21,225 nucleotides of DNA from DASQUK01 sp046723645. GTDB lineage: Bacteria > Actinomycetota > Acidimicrobiia > Acidimicrobiales > VFJN01. The notes under the pieces are model-generated. The model saw only the letters and a list, made by a program, of their open reading frames with translations, ran no database searches and had not been told where the DNA came from. A program made the position numbers and the translations under genes. How positions within the stretch are numbered: position 1 is the stretch's first letter; each line of letters opens with the position of its first letter. Shown here piece by piece: positions 1 through 7,481 of the stretch. The DNA lies in NCBI GenBank assembly GCA_046723645.1, contig JBKOUY010000020.1, forward strand, positions 1 to 21,225, given 5' to 3'.

Positions 1-965
1 TCCTCGGGCTGGGCCTGCTCGGACTCGGCCTCGTCGGGCTGCGGCTCCTCGGGCTGGGCCCGCTCGGACTCGGCCTCGTCGGCCTGCGGCTCCTCGGGCT
101 GGGCCTGCTCGGGCGGCGGCTCCCCGGCCTGCGGCTCCTCGGGCTGGGCCTGCTTGGACTCGGCCTCGTCGGGCTGCGGCTCCTCCGGCTGGGCCTGCTC
201 GGGCTGCGGCTCCCCGGCCTGCGGCTCGTCGACCTGGGCCTGCTCGGGCTGCGGCTCCTCCGCCTGCGGCTCCTCTGGCTTCGTCTGCGACCTGTTGGTC
301 TTCGCCTTGACGCCGTCGGCCTGCGCCGCAGCCTCGGCGGCCGGCGCGGGCGCCGCCGCAATGACCTGTGCGAGCTGCTCCGTGAGCCGGGCGCGGGCCC
401 CGGCCAGCCGAGCACCCAGGAGCTCGGGAGCGAGGCCGAGGATGCGGGCGGCCGCCCCGGGCGAGAAACCCTCGCGATCGACCAGCACGACCGCCACCCG
501 GTCGGTCGGCGCCAGGCTCGCCAACGCCTCGACCACGCGCGCCTGGCGGTCCTGCGCACTGCCTCCCGGATTCGATCCGTTGCCGCCGGCTGGTGCGGCC
601 TGCACAGGCGGCTGCATCGCCCCGCCAGCCGCATCGCCCGCACCCGGCGCATCCGCCGCAGCGGGTGGCGGGGCGCCGACGCGGGTGCCCTCACGTCGCA
701 ACCCGTCGATGCAGGCGTTGTAGACGACGCGATAGAGCCAGCCCGACGCGTCGTCGCGACCGTTGATGCGGACGACCTCTCGCCACGCCTTGACGTACGC
801 GACCCGGAGCACGGCGTCGACGTGCTCGGGATCGAGCAGCAGGGCGTGCGCGAGCCCCCGGAGCCGCCAGTCGTGGCGGGTCAGTAGCGCGCGGAAGGCC
901 CTCCGGTCACCCTGTTGGGACCGTCGGATGAGGCGGGTGTCGGTGACGGACGAGTTCCTGGCCAT
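1..965 (-). CDS. ECF-type RNA polymerase sigma factor with repetitive C-terminal tail (3' end outside window)
   Basis: Probable alternative sigma factor that directs RNA polymerase to specific promoters. The visible 321 codons show a sigma-70 region 2 at about residues 11-92 (start LIRRSQQGDRRAF, end WLYRVVYNACIDGLRRE), an Ala/Gly/Pro-rich linker to about 142, and a region 4 helix-turn-helix at about 143-198 (LASLAPTDRVAVVLVDREGF, then AAARILGLAPELLGARLAGA). From residue 231 the protein becomes six 15-residue repeats rich in Glu, Pro, Gln and Ala, and the frame is still open at the left edge. I chose the ATG at 965 because region 2 begins within ten residues of it. It has no Shine-Dalgarno, and an in-frame ATG at 1031 is the alternative. 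No anti-sigma gene is visible. The family call is solid; target genes and the function of the tail are unknown. Confidence 0.82.
   Translation of the reverse strand, partial: MARNSSVTDTRLIRRSQQGDRRAFRALLTRHDWRLRGLAHALLLDPEHVDAVLRVAYVKAWREVVRINGRDDASGWLYRVVYNACIDGLRREGTRVGAPPPAAADAPGAGDAAGGAMQPPVQAAPAGGNGSNPGGSAQDRQARVVEALASLAPTDRVAVVLVDREGFSPGAAARILGLAPELLGARLAGARARLTEQLAQVIAAAPAPAAEAAAQADGVKAKTNRSQTKPEEPQAEEPQPEQAQVDEPQAGEPQPEQAQPEEPQPDEAESKQAQPEEPQAGEPPPEQAQPEEPQADEAESERAQPEEPQPDEAESEQAQPE
6..275 (-). repeat. Six tandem 45-bp units encoding 15-residue PEPQ-type repeats
   Basis: Six in-frame 45-bp units lie at 231-275, 186-230, 141-185, 96-140, 51-95 and 6-50, and a seventh begins at the left edge. 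In coding order they read EEPQAEEPQPEQAQV, DEPQAGEPQPEQAQP, EEPQPDEAESKQAQP, EEPQAGEPPPEQAQP, EEPQADEAESERAQP and EEPQPDEAESEQAQP. There are two flavours: one with A(G/E)EPxPEQAQ and one with DEAESxxAQ. The units are near-identical in DNA as well as protein, so expansion by slippage or recombination is likely. The total number of units is unknown. Confidence 0.9.
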
Positions 966-971
966 GTCGAA

Positions 972-997
972 GAGCGGCTTTCGCCCCGTGGCATTCC
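972..997 (-). promoter_or_regulatory. Possible ECF-type promoter of the sigma-factor gene
   Basis: On the minus strand a GGAAT element (993-997) is followed after 16 bp by CGCTC (972-976), resembling the GGAAC and CGTC elements of ECF promoters at a normal spacing. Transcription would begin at or next to the ATG at 965, giving a leaderless mRNA and fitting the lack of a Shine-Dalgarno. This is weak, inferred from sequence resemblance only. Confidence 0.22.
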
Positions 998-1022
998 ACC
1001 ACACCCCCGACCCCCCATTGCG

Positions 1023-1048
1023 ACACCCCATCCGTTGCCATGGGGCGC
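1023..1048 (-). terminator. Hairpin downstream of nuoN, possible terminator without U-tract
   Basis: The arms CCCCAT and ATGGGG (1026-1031 and 1040-1045) are separated by 8 nt. On the minus-strand transcript the stem can extend by two G-U pairs and one C-G pair to 1023 and 1048, which the plus-strand transcript could not do. It starts 25 nt after the nuoN stop codon. There is no following run of U, so it could be a weak terminator, a processing stem or an operator for the sigma gene. The rest of the 966-1073 spacer shows nothing else apart from the possible promoter. Confidence 0.3.
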
Positions 1049-1073
1049 GACACGCAGAACGGGTCGGTGGAGC

Positions 1074-2633
1074 TCAGCCGAACGTCGCCAGGGCGGGCAC
1101 GGCGTCGCGGGCGAAGTCGGCGATCGACCCCGGCCACAGGCCGGCCACGATCGTGACGATGACGCACACCGTCAGGGCAATGGTGGCGCCGGTCGGGACG
1201 GCGATCCTGGGGCCACCCGCAGGCGCCTCCGCTCCCTCCGTGTCGACCGGGTCGGCCATGTACATGCTGACCGCGATCCGCAGGTAGATGAACGCGGCGA
1301 TCACGGCGCTGAGCATCGCGACGGCCGCGAGCCAGGTCGACCCCGCGTCGATGGCAGCGTTGATCACGTAGAACTTTGCGAAGAAGCCCGACGTCAACGG
1401 CACACCGGCCTGGGCGAACAGGAACAGCGCCAGCACGAGTGCCAGCACCGGCCGCGACCGGGCGAGGCCCCGGTAGTCGTCGAGGCTGTGGTGGCCATCG
1501 CCCCGGCGCCCCACCAACGTGATGATCCCGAACGTGCCGGCGATCAGGAACACGTAGGTGGCCAGGTAGAACAGCGCCGCCTCGACACCCTGGTCGGTCG
1601 CGGCCTGCACGCCGACCAGCACGTAGCCCGCGTGGGTGATCGAGCTGTACGCCATCATGCGCTTGACGTCGGTCTGCACGACGGCGAGGACGGCGCCGAC
1701 CAGCATGGTCGCGACGGCGACTGCGTAGATCAGCGGCTGCCAGTCGACGGCGTAGGCGCTGAAGGCGAGGTCGAACACCCGCATGAGGCCTGCGAAGCCC
1801 GCCACCTTCACCCCCGACGCCATCCACGCCACCATCGGCGATGGGGCCCCCTGGTAGACGTCGGGAGTCCAGAAGTGGAACGGCACGGCGGCCACCTTGA
1901 ACCCGAGGCCCACCAAGAGCAGCGCCAGCCCGGCGAGGATCAGGCCGTCCTCTGTGAGGGCGTTGGTGCTGAACGTCTCGAGGATGGTCACCAGGTTGGT
2001 GGTACCGGTGCCGCCGTAGATCATGGCGATGCCGTAGAGGAAGAACGCCGAGGAGAAGGCGCCGAGCACGAAGTACTTCATGCCCGCCTCCTGCGACGTC
2101 ACGCGCCGGCGGTGCATCGCCGCCAGCACGTACACCGCCATCGACAAGACCTCGAGACCGAGGAACAGCACGATCAGATCGTTGGCGTGGGCCATGATCA
2201 CGCCGCCCGTGGCCGACAGGAGCAACAGGACGTAGGCCTCGACGCCCTCGAGGTGCTCACGGCGCAGGTAGTCGTCGATGAACAGGGCTGCCAGGATCAC
2301 GGCGGCGCCGAGCAGGAAGGTCACGAAGGTGGAGAAGCCGTCGACGCCGACCGTGCCGGCGAGCGTCGAGAACGGCCCCTGGCTGTCGTCGTTGACCTCG
2401 AGCCACAGCGGGATGGCGGCGCCCATCGATCCCAGCGCCACCAGGCAGGTGAAGATCGTGTAGCCGACCGTCGATCGGCGGCTGTGCACGAACGACGACA
2501 CCAGCATCAGGGCCAGCGCGCCGCCGACCAGCACCAGCATGGGGGCGGTGGCGCCCCAATCGACACCGGGGCGCGCGATGGGCGTCGGATCGACCGGGAG
2601 GGGTTGACTCAGCGATCCCAGGATGCCGATCAT
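1074..2633 (-). CDS. nuoN: NADH-quinone oxidoreductase subunit N
   Basis: 519-residue antiporter-like membrane subunit of complex I, one of the three large proton-channel subunits in the membrane arm. The protein is strongly hydrophobic, with about 14 likely membrane helices. The channel residues expected in the family are present: a membrane Glu in LFLGLEVLSMAVY (Glu161) and a Lys in LGLGFKVAAVPFHFWTPDVY (Lys246), followed by the conserved QTDVKRMMAYSSITHAGY segment. The length is normal for actinobacteria. The ATG overlaps the nuoM stop as ATGA and is preceded by GAGGAGG at 7 nt, which supports the start. It is the last nuo gene; a 108-bp spacer separates it from the sigma factor. Confidence 0.97.
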   Translation of the reverse strand: MIGILGSLSQPLPVDPTPIARPGVDWGATAPMLVLVGGALALMLVSSFVHSRRSTVGYTIFTCLVALGSMGAAIPLWLEVNDDSQGPFSTLAGTVGVDGFSTFVTFLLGAAVILAALFIDDYLRREHLEGVEAYVLLLLSATGGVIMAHANDLIVLFLGLEVLSMAVYVLAAMHRRRVTSQEAGMKYFVLGAFSSAFFLYGIAMIYGGTGTTNLVTILETFSTNALTEDGLILAGLALLLVGLGFKVAAVPFHFWTPDVYQGAPSPMVAWMASGVKVAGFAGLMRVFDLAFSAYAVDWQPLIYAVAVATMLVGAVLAVVQTDVKRMMAYSSITHAGYVLVGVQAATDQGVEAALFYLATYVFLIAGTFGIITLVGRRGDGHHSLDDYRGLARSRPVLALVLALFLFAQAGVPLTSGFFAKFYVINAAIDAGSTWLAAVAMLSAVIAAFIYLRIAVSMYMADPVDTEGAEAPAGGPRIAVPTGATIALTVCVIVTIVAGLWPGSIADFARDAVPALATFG

Positions 2634-4372
2634 CCGCCGGCCTCCTCGCCGCCGCCCTCATTCCCGGCCTCGTCCCCGGCCGTCACCGCCGGCCCCTCGG
2701 TTGCGACCGGCGGCTCTGTGTAGTCGCTGTTGGCCTCGACGTGCTCGATCAGTCGATCGACGGAGGGCTGCATCCGTTCCAGCACCGGCTTGGGATAGAT
2801 GCCCAGGAAGACGATCAGCCCCAGCAACGGCGCCATGACCAGTCCCTCGCGCCAGTTCATCTCCGGGAAGTGGCGGTTCTCGTCGTCCGGTTCCCCGTGG
2901 AACACGCGCTGGTAGGCCCACAAGAGGTACAGGGCGGCGAGGACCACCCCGGTGGCGGCGATCACCGCCCACCATCGGCGGGTCAGGAACGACCCGATGA
3001 GCACCAGGAACTCGCCCACGAAGCCGTTGAGCCCGGGCAGCCCGATCGACGACATCATCACCACGGTGAAGACCACGGCGAAGATCGGCGCCGCCTTCTG
3101 CAGGCCCCGAAGGGCGACGATCTCGCGCGTGTGACGCCGGTCGGAGATCATGCCCACCAGGAGGAACAGGGCGCCGGTCGACAGCCCGTGGTTGACGTTC
3201 TGGATCAGCCCGCCCTGGAGGCCCTGGGTGGTGATGGCGAAGATGCCGAGCACGATGAAGCCGAGGTGGGCGACCGACGAATAGGCCACGAGCCGCTTCA
3301 GGTCACGCTGCATGGTCGCGACGACGGCGCCGTAGATGATGCCGATCACGCCGAGCGTCACGAACACGGGCGCGAAGAAGGACGCGGCGTCGGGGAACAG
3401 ATAGAGCCCGAAGCGGAGCAACCCGTAGGTGCCCAGCTTCAGCAGCACTCCGGCCAGGATCACCGACCCCGCCGTGGGGGCCTCGGTGTGGGCGTCGGGC
3501 AGCCACGTGTGCAACGGGAACAGCGGCACCTTCACCGCGAATGCCAGGGCGAAGGCCAGGAAGATCCAGCGCGCCGCCGTCCAGTCGAGTGGGTTCGCGC
3601 CGGCGGAGTTGTCGGTCACGGTGCGGGACTCGGCGATCTGGACCAGGTCGAAGCTCAGCGGCACGTCGGCCTGCAGCTCCGCGACCCGGTCCTCGACGGC
3701 CGGCGGCACCGCCTGCGGGTTGTCCTGTTCGGCCAGCAGCGCCGCGGCTTCCGCGCGGTTCTGATCCTCGACCCCGTCGCGGTGGAGGTACGCGAGGGCG
3801 ACGATGCCGACGAGCATCAGCGCCGAACCGAACATCGTGAACAGGAAGAACTTGACGGCGGCGTAGACCCGACGTGCGTAGCCCCACCCCCCGATGAGGA
3901 AGTACATCGGCACCAGCACGATCTCGAACATCACGAAGAACAGGAAGAGATCGAGCGCCACGAACACGCCCAGACAGCCGGCCTCGAGCACCAGGAGCCA
4001 GGCGTAGTACGGCTTCGCGTCGTGCGACGGCGTCGACCCCAGCATGGCGATCGGGAAGAGCACCGCCGTCAGCACGACGAGGAACAGCGAGATGCCGTCG
4101 ACCCCCAGGTGCCAGGAGATCCCGAAGTCGCCGATCCACGAGCGGTTGGTCTCGAACTGCATCCCGGCGTCGTGCTTGTCGAACGCCGCCAGCACGTAGA
4201 GCGCCAGCGCTGCGGCCCCGGTCGAGAACAGCAGCGCCACGCCGCGGTGGAGCTCGGCGCGCGCGCGGGGGATCAGCGCCACGGCCACCGCCCCCGCCGC
4301 CGGCACCAGCACCAGCGCCGTCAGCACCGGGAAGTCGGGCGAGCTTTGTTGAGCGAGCAGCATCGGGCCCAT
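2630..4372 (-). CDS. nuoM: NADH-quinone oxidoreductase subunit M
   Basis: 580-residue antiporter-like proton-channel subunit of complex I. Family landmarks are Glu150 in LFFVMFEIVLVPMYFLIGGW, and Lys281 in AFAVKVPLFPLHTWLPDAHT, followed by EAPTAGSVILAGVLLKLGTY. The protein is some 50-80 residues longer than usual. The excess is a hydrophilic loop at about 198-263, placed just before the helix that carries Lys281, and an acidic Gly-rich tail of about 45 residues ending EEAGG. The ATG overlaps the nuoL stop by one base (TGATG), with GAGGG about 10 nt upstream. A second in-frame ATG three codons later is possible. The stop overlaps the nuoN start by 4 bp. Confidence 0.97.
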   Translation of the reverse strand: MGPMLLAQQSSPDFPVLTALVLVPAAGAVAVALIPRARAELHRGVALLFSTGAAALALYVLAAFDKHDAGMQFETNRSWIGDFGISWHLGVDGISLFLVVLTAVLFPIAMLGSTPSHDAKPYYAWLLVLEAGCLGVFVALDLFLFFVMFEIVLVPMYFLIGGWGYARRVYAAVKFFLFTMFGSALMLVGIVALAYLHRDGVEDQNRAEAAALLAEQDNPQAVPPAVEDRVAELQADVPLSFDLVQIAESRTVTDNSAGANPLDWTAARWIFLAFALAFAVKVPLFPLHTWLPDAHTEAPTAGSVILAGVLLKLGTYGLLRFGLYLFPDAASFFAPVFVTLGVIGIIYGAVVATMQRDLKRLVAYSSVAHLGFIVLGIFAITTQGLQGGLIQNVNHGLSTGALFLLVGMISDRRHTREIVALRGLQKAAPIFAVVFTVVMMSSIGLPGLNGFVGEFLVLIGSFLTRRWWAVIAATGVVLAALYLLWAYQRVFHGEPDDENRHFPEMNWREGLVMAPLLGLIVFLGIYPKPVLERMQPSVDRLIEHVEANSDYTEPPVATEGPAVTAGDEAGNEGGGEEAGG

Positions 4373-6414
4373 CAGAACGACACCCTCGTGATGAAGTAGC
4401 CCAGGACGATCACCACGCCGATGGTCACGCCCAGCGCGTAGGAGCGGACGAAGCCGGTCTGCACATGTCGCAGGCGCCGGCCAGCGTCACGCACCACCGA
4501 GGCCACGCCGTTCACCGCGCCGTCGACGACGTGGGCGTCGAACCAGGCGACGGCCTCGAACGACTTCGTGCCCGGCCCGCCGACGAATGCGGTGACCGCC
4601 TCGTCGTAGTACCACGCGTGCGCCAGCGCCTCGGGCTCGCCCGCCCGCACCCGCCGGAACAGGTACACGACGGCAGCGAGGACAATGCCGACCACCCCCG
4701 CGCCGACCGCGATCGCCGCCAGCGCCACCTTGAGGCCGGTGGACACCGCGATCTCGGCCTCGTTCGCCCGCAGCACCGGCTCGAGGAAGTGCTCGAGGAA
4801 GTGGACGTCGTCGCTGAACGGCAGGTTGATCACACCGGCGACGATCGAGAGGATGGCAAGCACGACCAGCGGCGTCGTCATGATCCAGGGCGACTCGTGC
4901 GGCTCGGCGTGCTCGCCCGCGGGGCCGTGCGCGCCGATTGCTGTGGTGGGGTCGGCCGCCACCGCTGCCTCGCCGGCATCGTCTGCCTCACCCGGCGTGG
5001 TGGCGCCCGTGGATCGGCCGCCCGACCCCGCCAGTGCCGGTTGCGCGTGGCTCACGTCGGCAGCCTCCGCGTCCTGCCAACGCGGCTCGCCGAAGAACAC
5101 CAGGAACACCTGGCGGCTCATGTAGTAGCCCGTGAGGAGGGCCGTCACTAGCCCGATGGCCCAGAGCGCCCGCCCGTCGGCACCACCGCTGCCCCAGGCG
5201 AACAGGAGGATGTCGTCCTTCGACCAGAAGCCGGCGAACGGCGGGACCCCGGCGATCGCCAGCCAGCCCACGATGAACGTGGCGGCCGTCAGCGGCATGA
5301 ACTTTCGCAGCCCGCCCATGCGGCGCATGTCCTGCTCGCCGTCCAGCCCGTGGATCACCGATCCGGCGCCGAGGAACAGCAGCGCCTTGAAGAACGCGTG
5401 GGCGATCATGTGGAAGATGGCCGCCACGTAGGCGCCGACCCCCACGGCCAGGAACATGTAGCCGAGCTGGCTCACCGTCGAATAGGCGAGCACCTTCTTG
5501 ATGTCGTTCTGGGCGATGGCGATGGTGGCGGCCACGAAGGCCGTGATCACGCCGACCCAGGCGATCACATCGGGCACCCAGTCGTAGCCGGCGCCCAGGA
5601 TGGGATTGACCCGGGTCATCAGGAACACACCGGCGGTCACCATGGTGGCGGCGTGGATGAGGGCGGACACCGGCGTCGGGCCGGCCATGGCGTCGGGAAG
5701 CCAGATGTACAGCGGGATCTGCGCCGACTTGCCTACGGCCCCCATGAACAGCAGCAGCCCGATGGCCGTCGCCGTCACCGGCGCGATGGCCGGGACGCGG
5801 TCGAACAGCCCCTCGTAGTTGAGCGTCCCCACCGTGGCGAAGGTCAGGAACATCGCGAGCAGGAAGCCCACGTCACCGATGCGGTTGGTGATGAATGCCT
5901 TCTTGCCGGCGGTGGCGTTGGCGTCGGACGTGAACCAGAACGCGATCAGCCAGTAGGAACAGGCGCCAACGCCCTCCCAACCGAGGAAGGTGACCAGCAG
6001 GTTGCTGCCGAGCACCAGCATCAGCATCGAGAAGACGAACAGGTTCATGTAGGCGAAGAAACTGGGGAAGCCCTCGTCGCCGTGCATGTAGCCGATCGCA
6101 TACATATGGATGAGGGCGCTGACCCCGGTGATGAACAGCGCCATCGTGATCGACAGGGGATCGGCCAGGAACCCGACGTCGACCCGCAGCCCGCCCACCG
6201 GCACCCAGGCGAACAGCGTCTGGGTGAACTGGCGGCCCTCCTCGGGCTCGTCCAGCAGGCCGAAGTACACGACCACCGAGGCGACGAAGCTGCCGGCGCA
6301 CATGAGCGTCGCCACCCAGCCGGCGGCGGGTTCGCCGAGCCGCTTGCCGGCGACCAACAGGATCAGGAACCCGGCCAGCGGCAGCGCGGGGATCAACCAC
6401 ACGACGTCGAGCAC
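4372..6414 (-). CDS. nuoL: NADH-quinone oxidoreductase subunit L
   Basis: 680-residue distal antiporter-like subunit of complex I, the one expected to carry the long lateral helix. Visible landmarks are Glu147 in LVTFLGWEGVGACSYWLIAF, Asp181 in ITNRIGDVGFLLAMF, and Lys229 in GAVGKSAQIPLYIWLPDAMA, followed by GPTPVSALIHAATMVTAGV. Residues about 446-507 form a hydrophilic Ala/Gly/Asp/His-rich insertion between two membrane segments, making the protein longer than the usual 610-650. The start is GTG at 6414, with GGAGGG 10 nt upstream inside the end of nuoK. The nuoK stop is 6 bp away. The stop codon shares one base with the nuoM ATG. Confidence 0.97.
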   Translation of the reverse strand: MLDVVWLIPALPLAGFLILLVAGKRLGEPAAGWVATLMCAGSFVASVVVYFGLLDEPEEGRQFTQTLFAWVPVGGLRVDVGFLADPLSITMALFITGVSALIHMYAIGYMHGDEGFPSFFAYMNLFVFSMLMLVLGSNLLVTFLGWEGVGACSYWLIAFWFTSDANATAGKKAFITNRIGDVGFLLAMFLTFATVGTLNYEGLFDRVPAIAPVTATAIGLLLFMGAVGKSAQIPLYIWLPDAMAGPTPVSALIHAATMVTAGVFLMTRVNPILGAGYDWVPDVIAWVGVITAFVAATIAIAQNDIKKVLAYSTVSQLGYMFLAVGVGAYVAAIFHMIAHAFFKALLFLGAGSVIHGLDGEQDMRRMGGLRKFMPLTAATFIVGWLAIAGVPPFAGFWSKDDILLFAWGSGGADGRALWAIGLVTALLTGYYMSRQVFLVFFGEPRWQDAEAADVSHAQPALAGSGGRSTGATTPGEADDAGEAAVAADPTTAIGAHGPAGEHAEPHESPWIMTTPLVVLAILSIVAGVINLPFSDDVHFLEHFLEPVLRANEAEIAVSTGLKVALAAIAVGAGVVGIVLAAVVYLFRRVRAGEPEALAHAWYYDEAVTAFVGGPGTKSFEAVAWFDAHVVDGAVNGVASVVRDAGRRLRHVQTGFVRSYALGVTIGVVIVLGYFITRVSF

Positions 6415-6420
6415 GGCGGG

Positions 6421-6738
6421 TCAACCCTCCAGGATCGCGACGTCGTCGGCGGTGGCGCCCGGTCGCTTGCGCAACAGGGCGACGATGATGGCCAGGCCCA
6501 CCACGACCTCGGCCGCGGCCACGACGAGCACGATCACCACGATCGACTGTCCCCCTGTGTCGCGCACCATGCGCGAAAACGTGACGAAGGTGAGGGTCAC
6601 GGCGTTGAGCATCAGCTCGACGCACATGAACATCACCAGTGGATTGCGGCGGATCAGCAGCCCGAACGCGCCGATCGAGAACACCGCGGCGCCGAGGACC
6701 AGGTACCAGGCGGGTGTGACCTCGACGGCGACTGTCAT
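6421..6738 (-). CDS. nuoK: NADH-quinone oxidoreductase subunit K
   Basis: 105-residue small membrane subunit of complex I with three membrane helices, in the proton-translocating region between H/J and N. The two membrane glutamates typical of the family are present: Glu41 in MFMCVELMLNAVTLTF and Glu77 in VVAAAEVVVGLAIIVALLR. The length matches the family. The ATG overlaps the nuoJ stop (ATGA) and has GGAGG 4 nt upstream. The final codons contain the Shine-Dalgarno of nuoL, so translation of K and L is probably coupled. Confidence 0.97.
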   Translation of the reverse strand: MTVAVEVTPAWYLVLGAAVFSIGAFGLLIRRNPLVMFMCVELMLNAVTLTFVTFSRMVRDTGGQSIVVIVLVVAAAEVVVGLAIIVALLRKRPGATADDVAILEG

Positions 6739-7481
6739 CTTGCCTCCGGCGAAGCCCCGGCGCCGGCGGCGCCTTCGCCACCTCCGGCACGTTCGACGCC
6801 TCGTTGGTCGGGTGCACCCGCGGTGACGGCTTCGGCCATTGCCGGGGACTCCGACACCTGCTCGTCGTCCAAGCCATTGGTGACGCCGGCGCGGGCCTCC
6901 GCCCTGGCGATCCGGTCGGTGACCTCGGCCTGGCGCTCGGCCTGACCGGGATCGACGATCTCTTCCTCACCTCGCACGCGCCGCGAGAGCAGTACGGCGC
7001 CCACGACCGCGATCACCAGTAGGAGCGAGGTGATCTCGAAGGCGTAGAGGTAGCGGGTGAACAGCGCCTCGCCCAGCTGGTTGATGTCGGGAACCGACTC
7101 GTCGACCTCGCCGACCGCACCGGTGGCGTCCCAGCCCGTGCTGGCCAGCGCGGTCAGCACCAGGCCCAGGACGCCCGCGGCCACCACGGCGGCGGTCACC
7201 CGCTGGCCGCCACCCAACGGTTCCACGCGCAGGTCGTCGACCCGGTCGACGCCCAGCAGCATGATCACGAACAGGAACAGGACGACGATGGCGCCGGCGT
7301 AGACGATGACCTGGACCGCGGCCAGGAAGTTGGCCAGCTGGGCGACGAACAGCACGGCGATGCCGAACAGCGTGCCCACCAGCGACAGCGCCGCGTGGAC
7401 CGGGTTGCGGCTCGCGACGACGCCCACCGCCCCGGCCAGGCAGGCGAGGCCCGCGACCGCGAACACGATGAGCTCGGTCAC
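6735..7481 (-). CDS. nuoJ: NADH-quinone oxidoreductase subunit J
   Basis: 248-residue membrane subunit of complex I, with five likely helices between residues 2 and 166. The conserved central segment is VQVIVYAGAIVVLFLFVIML (about 57-76), containing the Tyr/Gly-rich helix that changes conformation during turnover in the family. After residue 168 a hydrophilic tail of about 80 residues, rich in Ala, Glu and Gly, has no membrane segment and is longer than in most homologues. The start is GTG at 7481: it overlaps the nuoI stop as GTGA, is preceded by a GAGGGGGAG purine stretch, and the hydrophobic first helix begins immediately. An upstream extension of this frame would run inside nuoI and is rejected. 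Confidence 0.95.
   Translation of the reverse strand: MTELIVFAVAGLACLAGAVGVVASRNPVHAALSLVGTLFGIAVLFVAQLANFLAAVQVIVYAGAIVVLFLFVIMLLGVDRVDDLRVEPLGGGQRVTAAVVAAGVLGLVLTALASTGWDATGAVGEVDESVPDINQLGEALFTRYLYAFEITSLLLVIAVVGAVLLSRRVRGEEEIVDPGQAERQAEVTDRIARAEARAGVTNGLDDEQVSESPAMAEAVTAGAPDQRGVERAGGGEGAAGAGASPEAR

Noticed and set aside
6..275. 45-bp repeats as a CRISPR-like or intergenic array
   Set aside because: The units are contiguous without spacers and stay in frame with the sigma factor, so they are coding tandem repeats.
154..723. Plus-strand Cys/Ser/Gly-rich frame with repeats
   Set aside because: It is the antisense of the sigma-factor tail repeats; the minus-strand reading joins in frame to intact sigma regions 2 and 4.
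907..1827. 306-codon minus-strand frame covering the end of nuoN and the following spacer
   Set aside because: Arg/Gly-rich alternative frame of nuoN; does not match the sigma factor frame.
915..2723. 602-codon plus-strand open frame antisense to nuoN
   Set aside because: His/Gln/Arg-rich composition typical of an antisense frame of a hydrophobic GC-rich gene; nuoN on the other strand is unmistakable.
2741..4399. 552-codon plus-strand open frame antisense to nuoM
   Set aside because: Same antisense composition artefact (His, Glu, Gln, Arg repeats) opposite a clear nuoM.
5350..6945. 531-codon plus-strand open frame opposite nuoL and nuoK
   Set aside because: Crosses several real genes on the other strand and has no recognisable domain.
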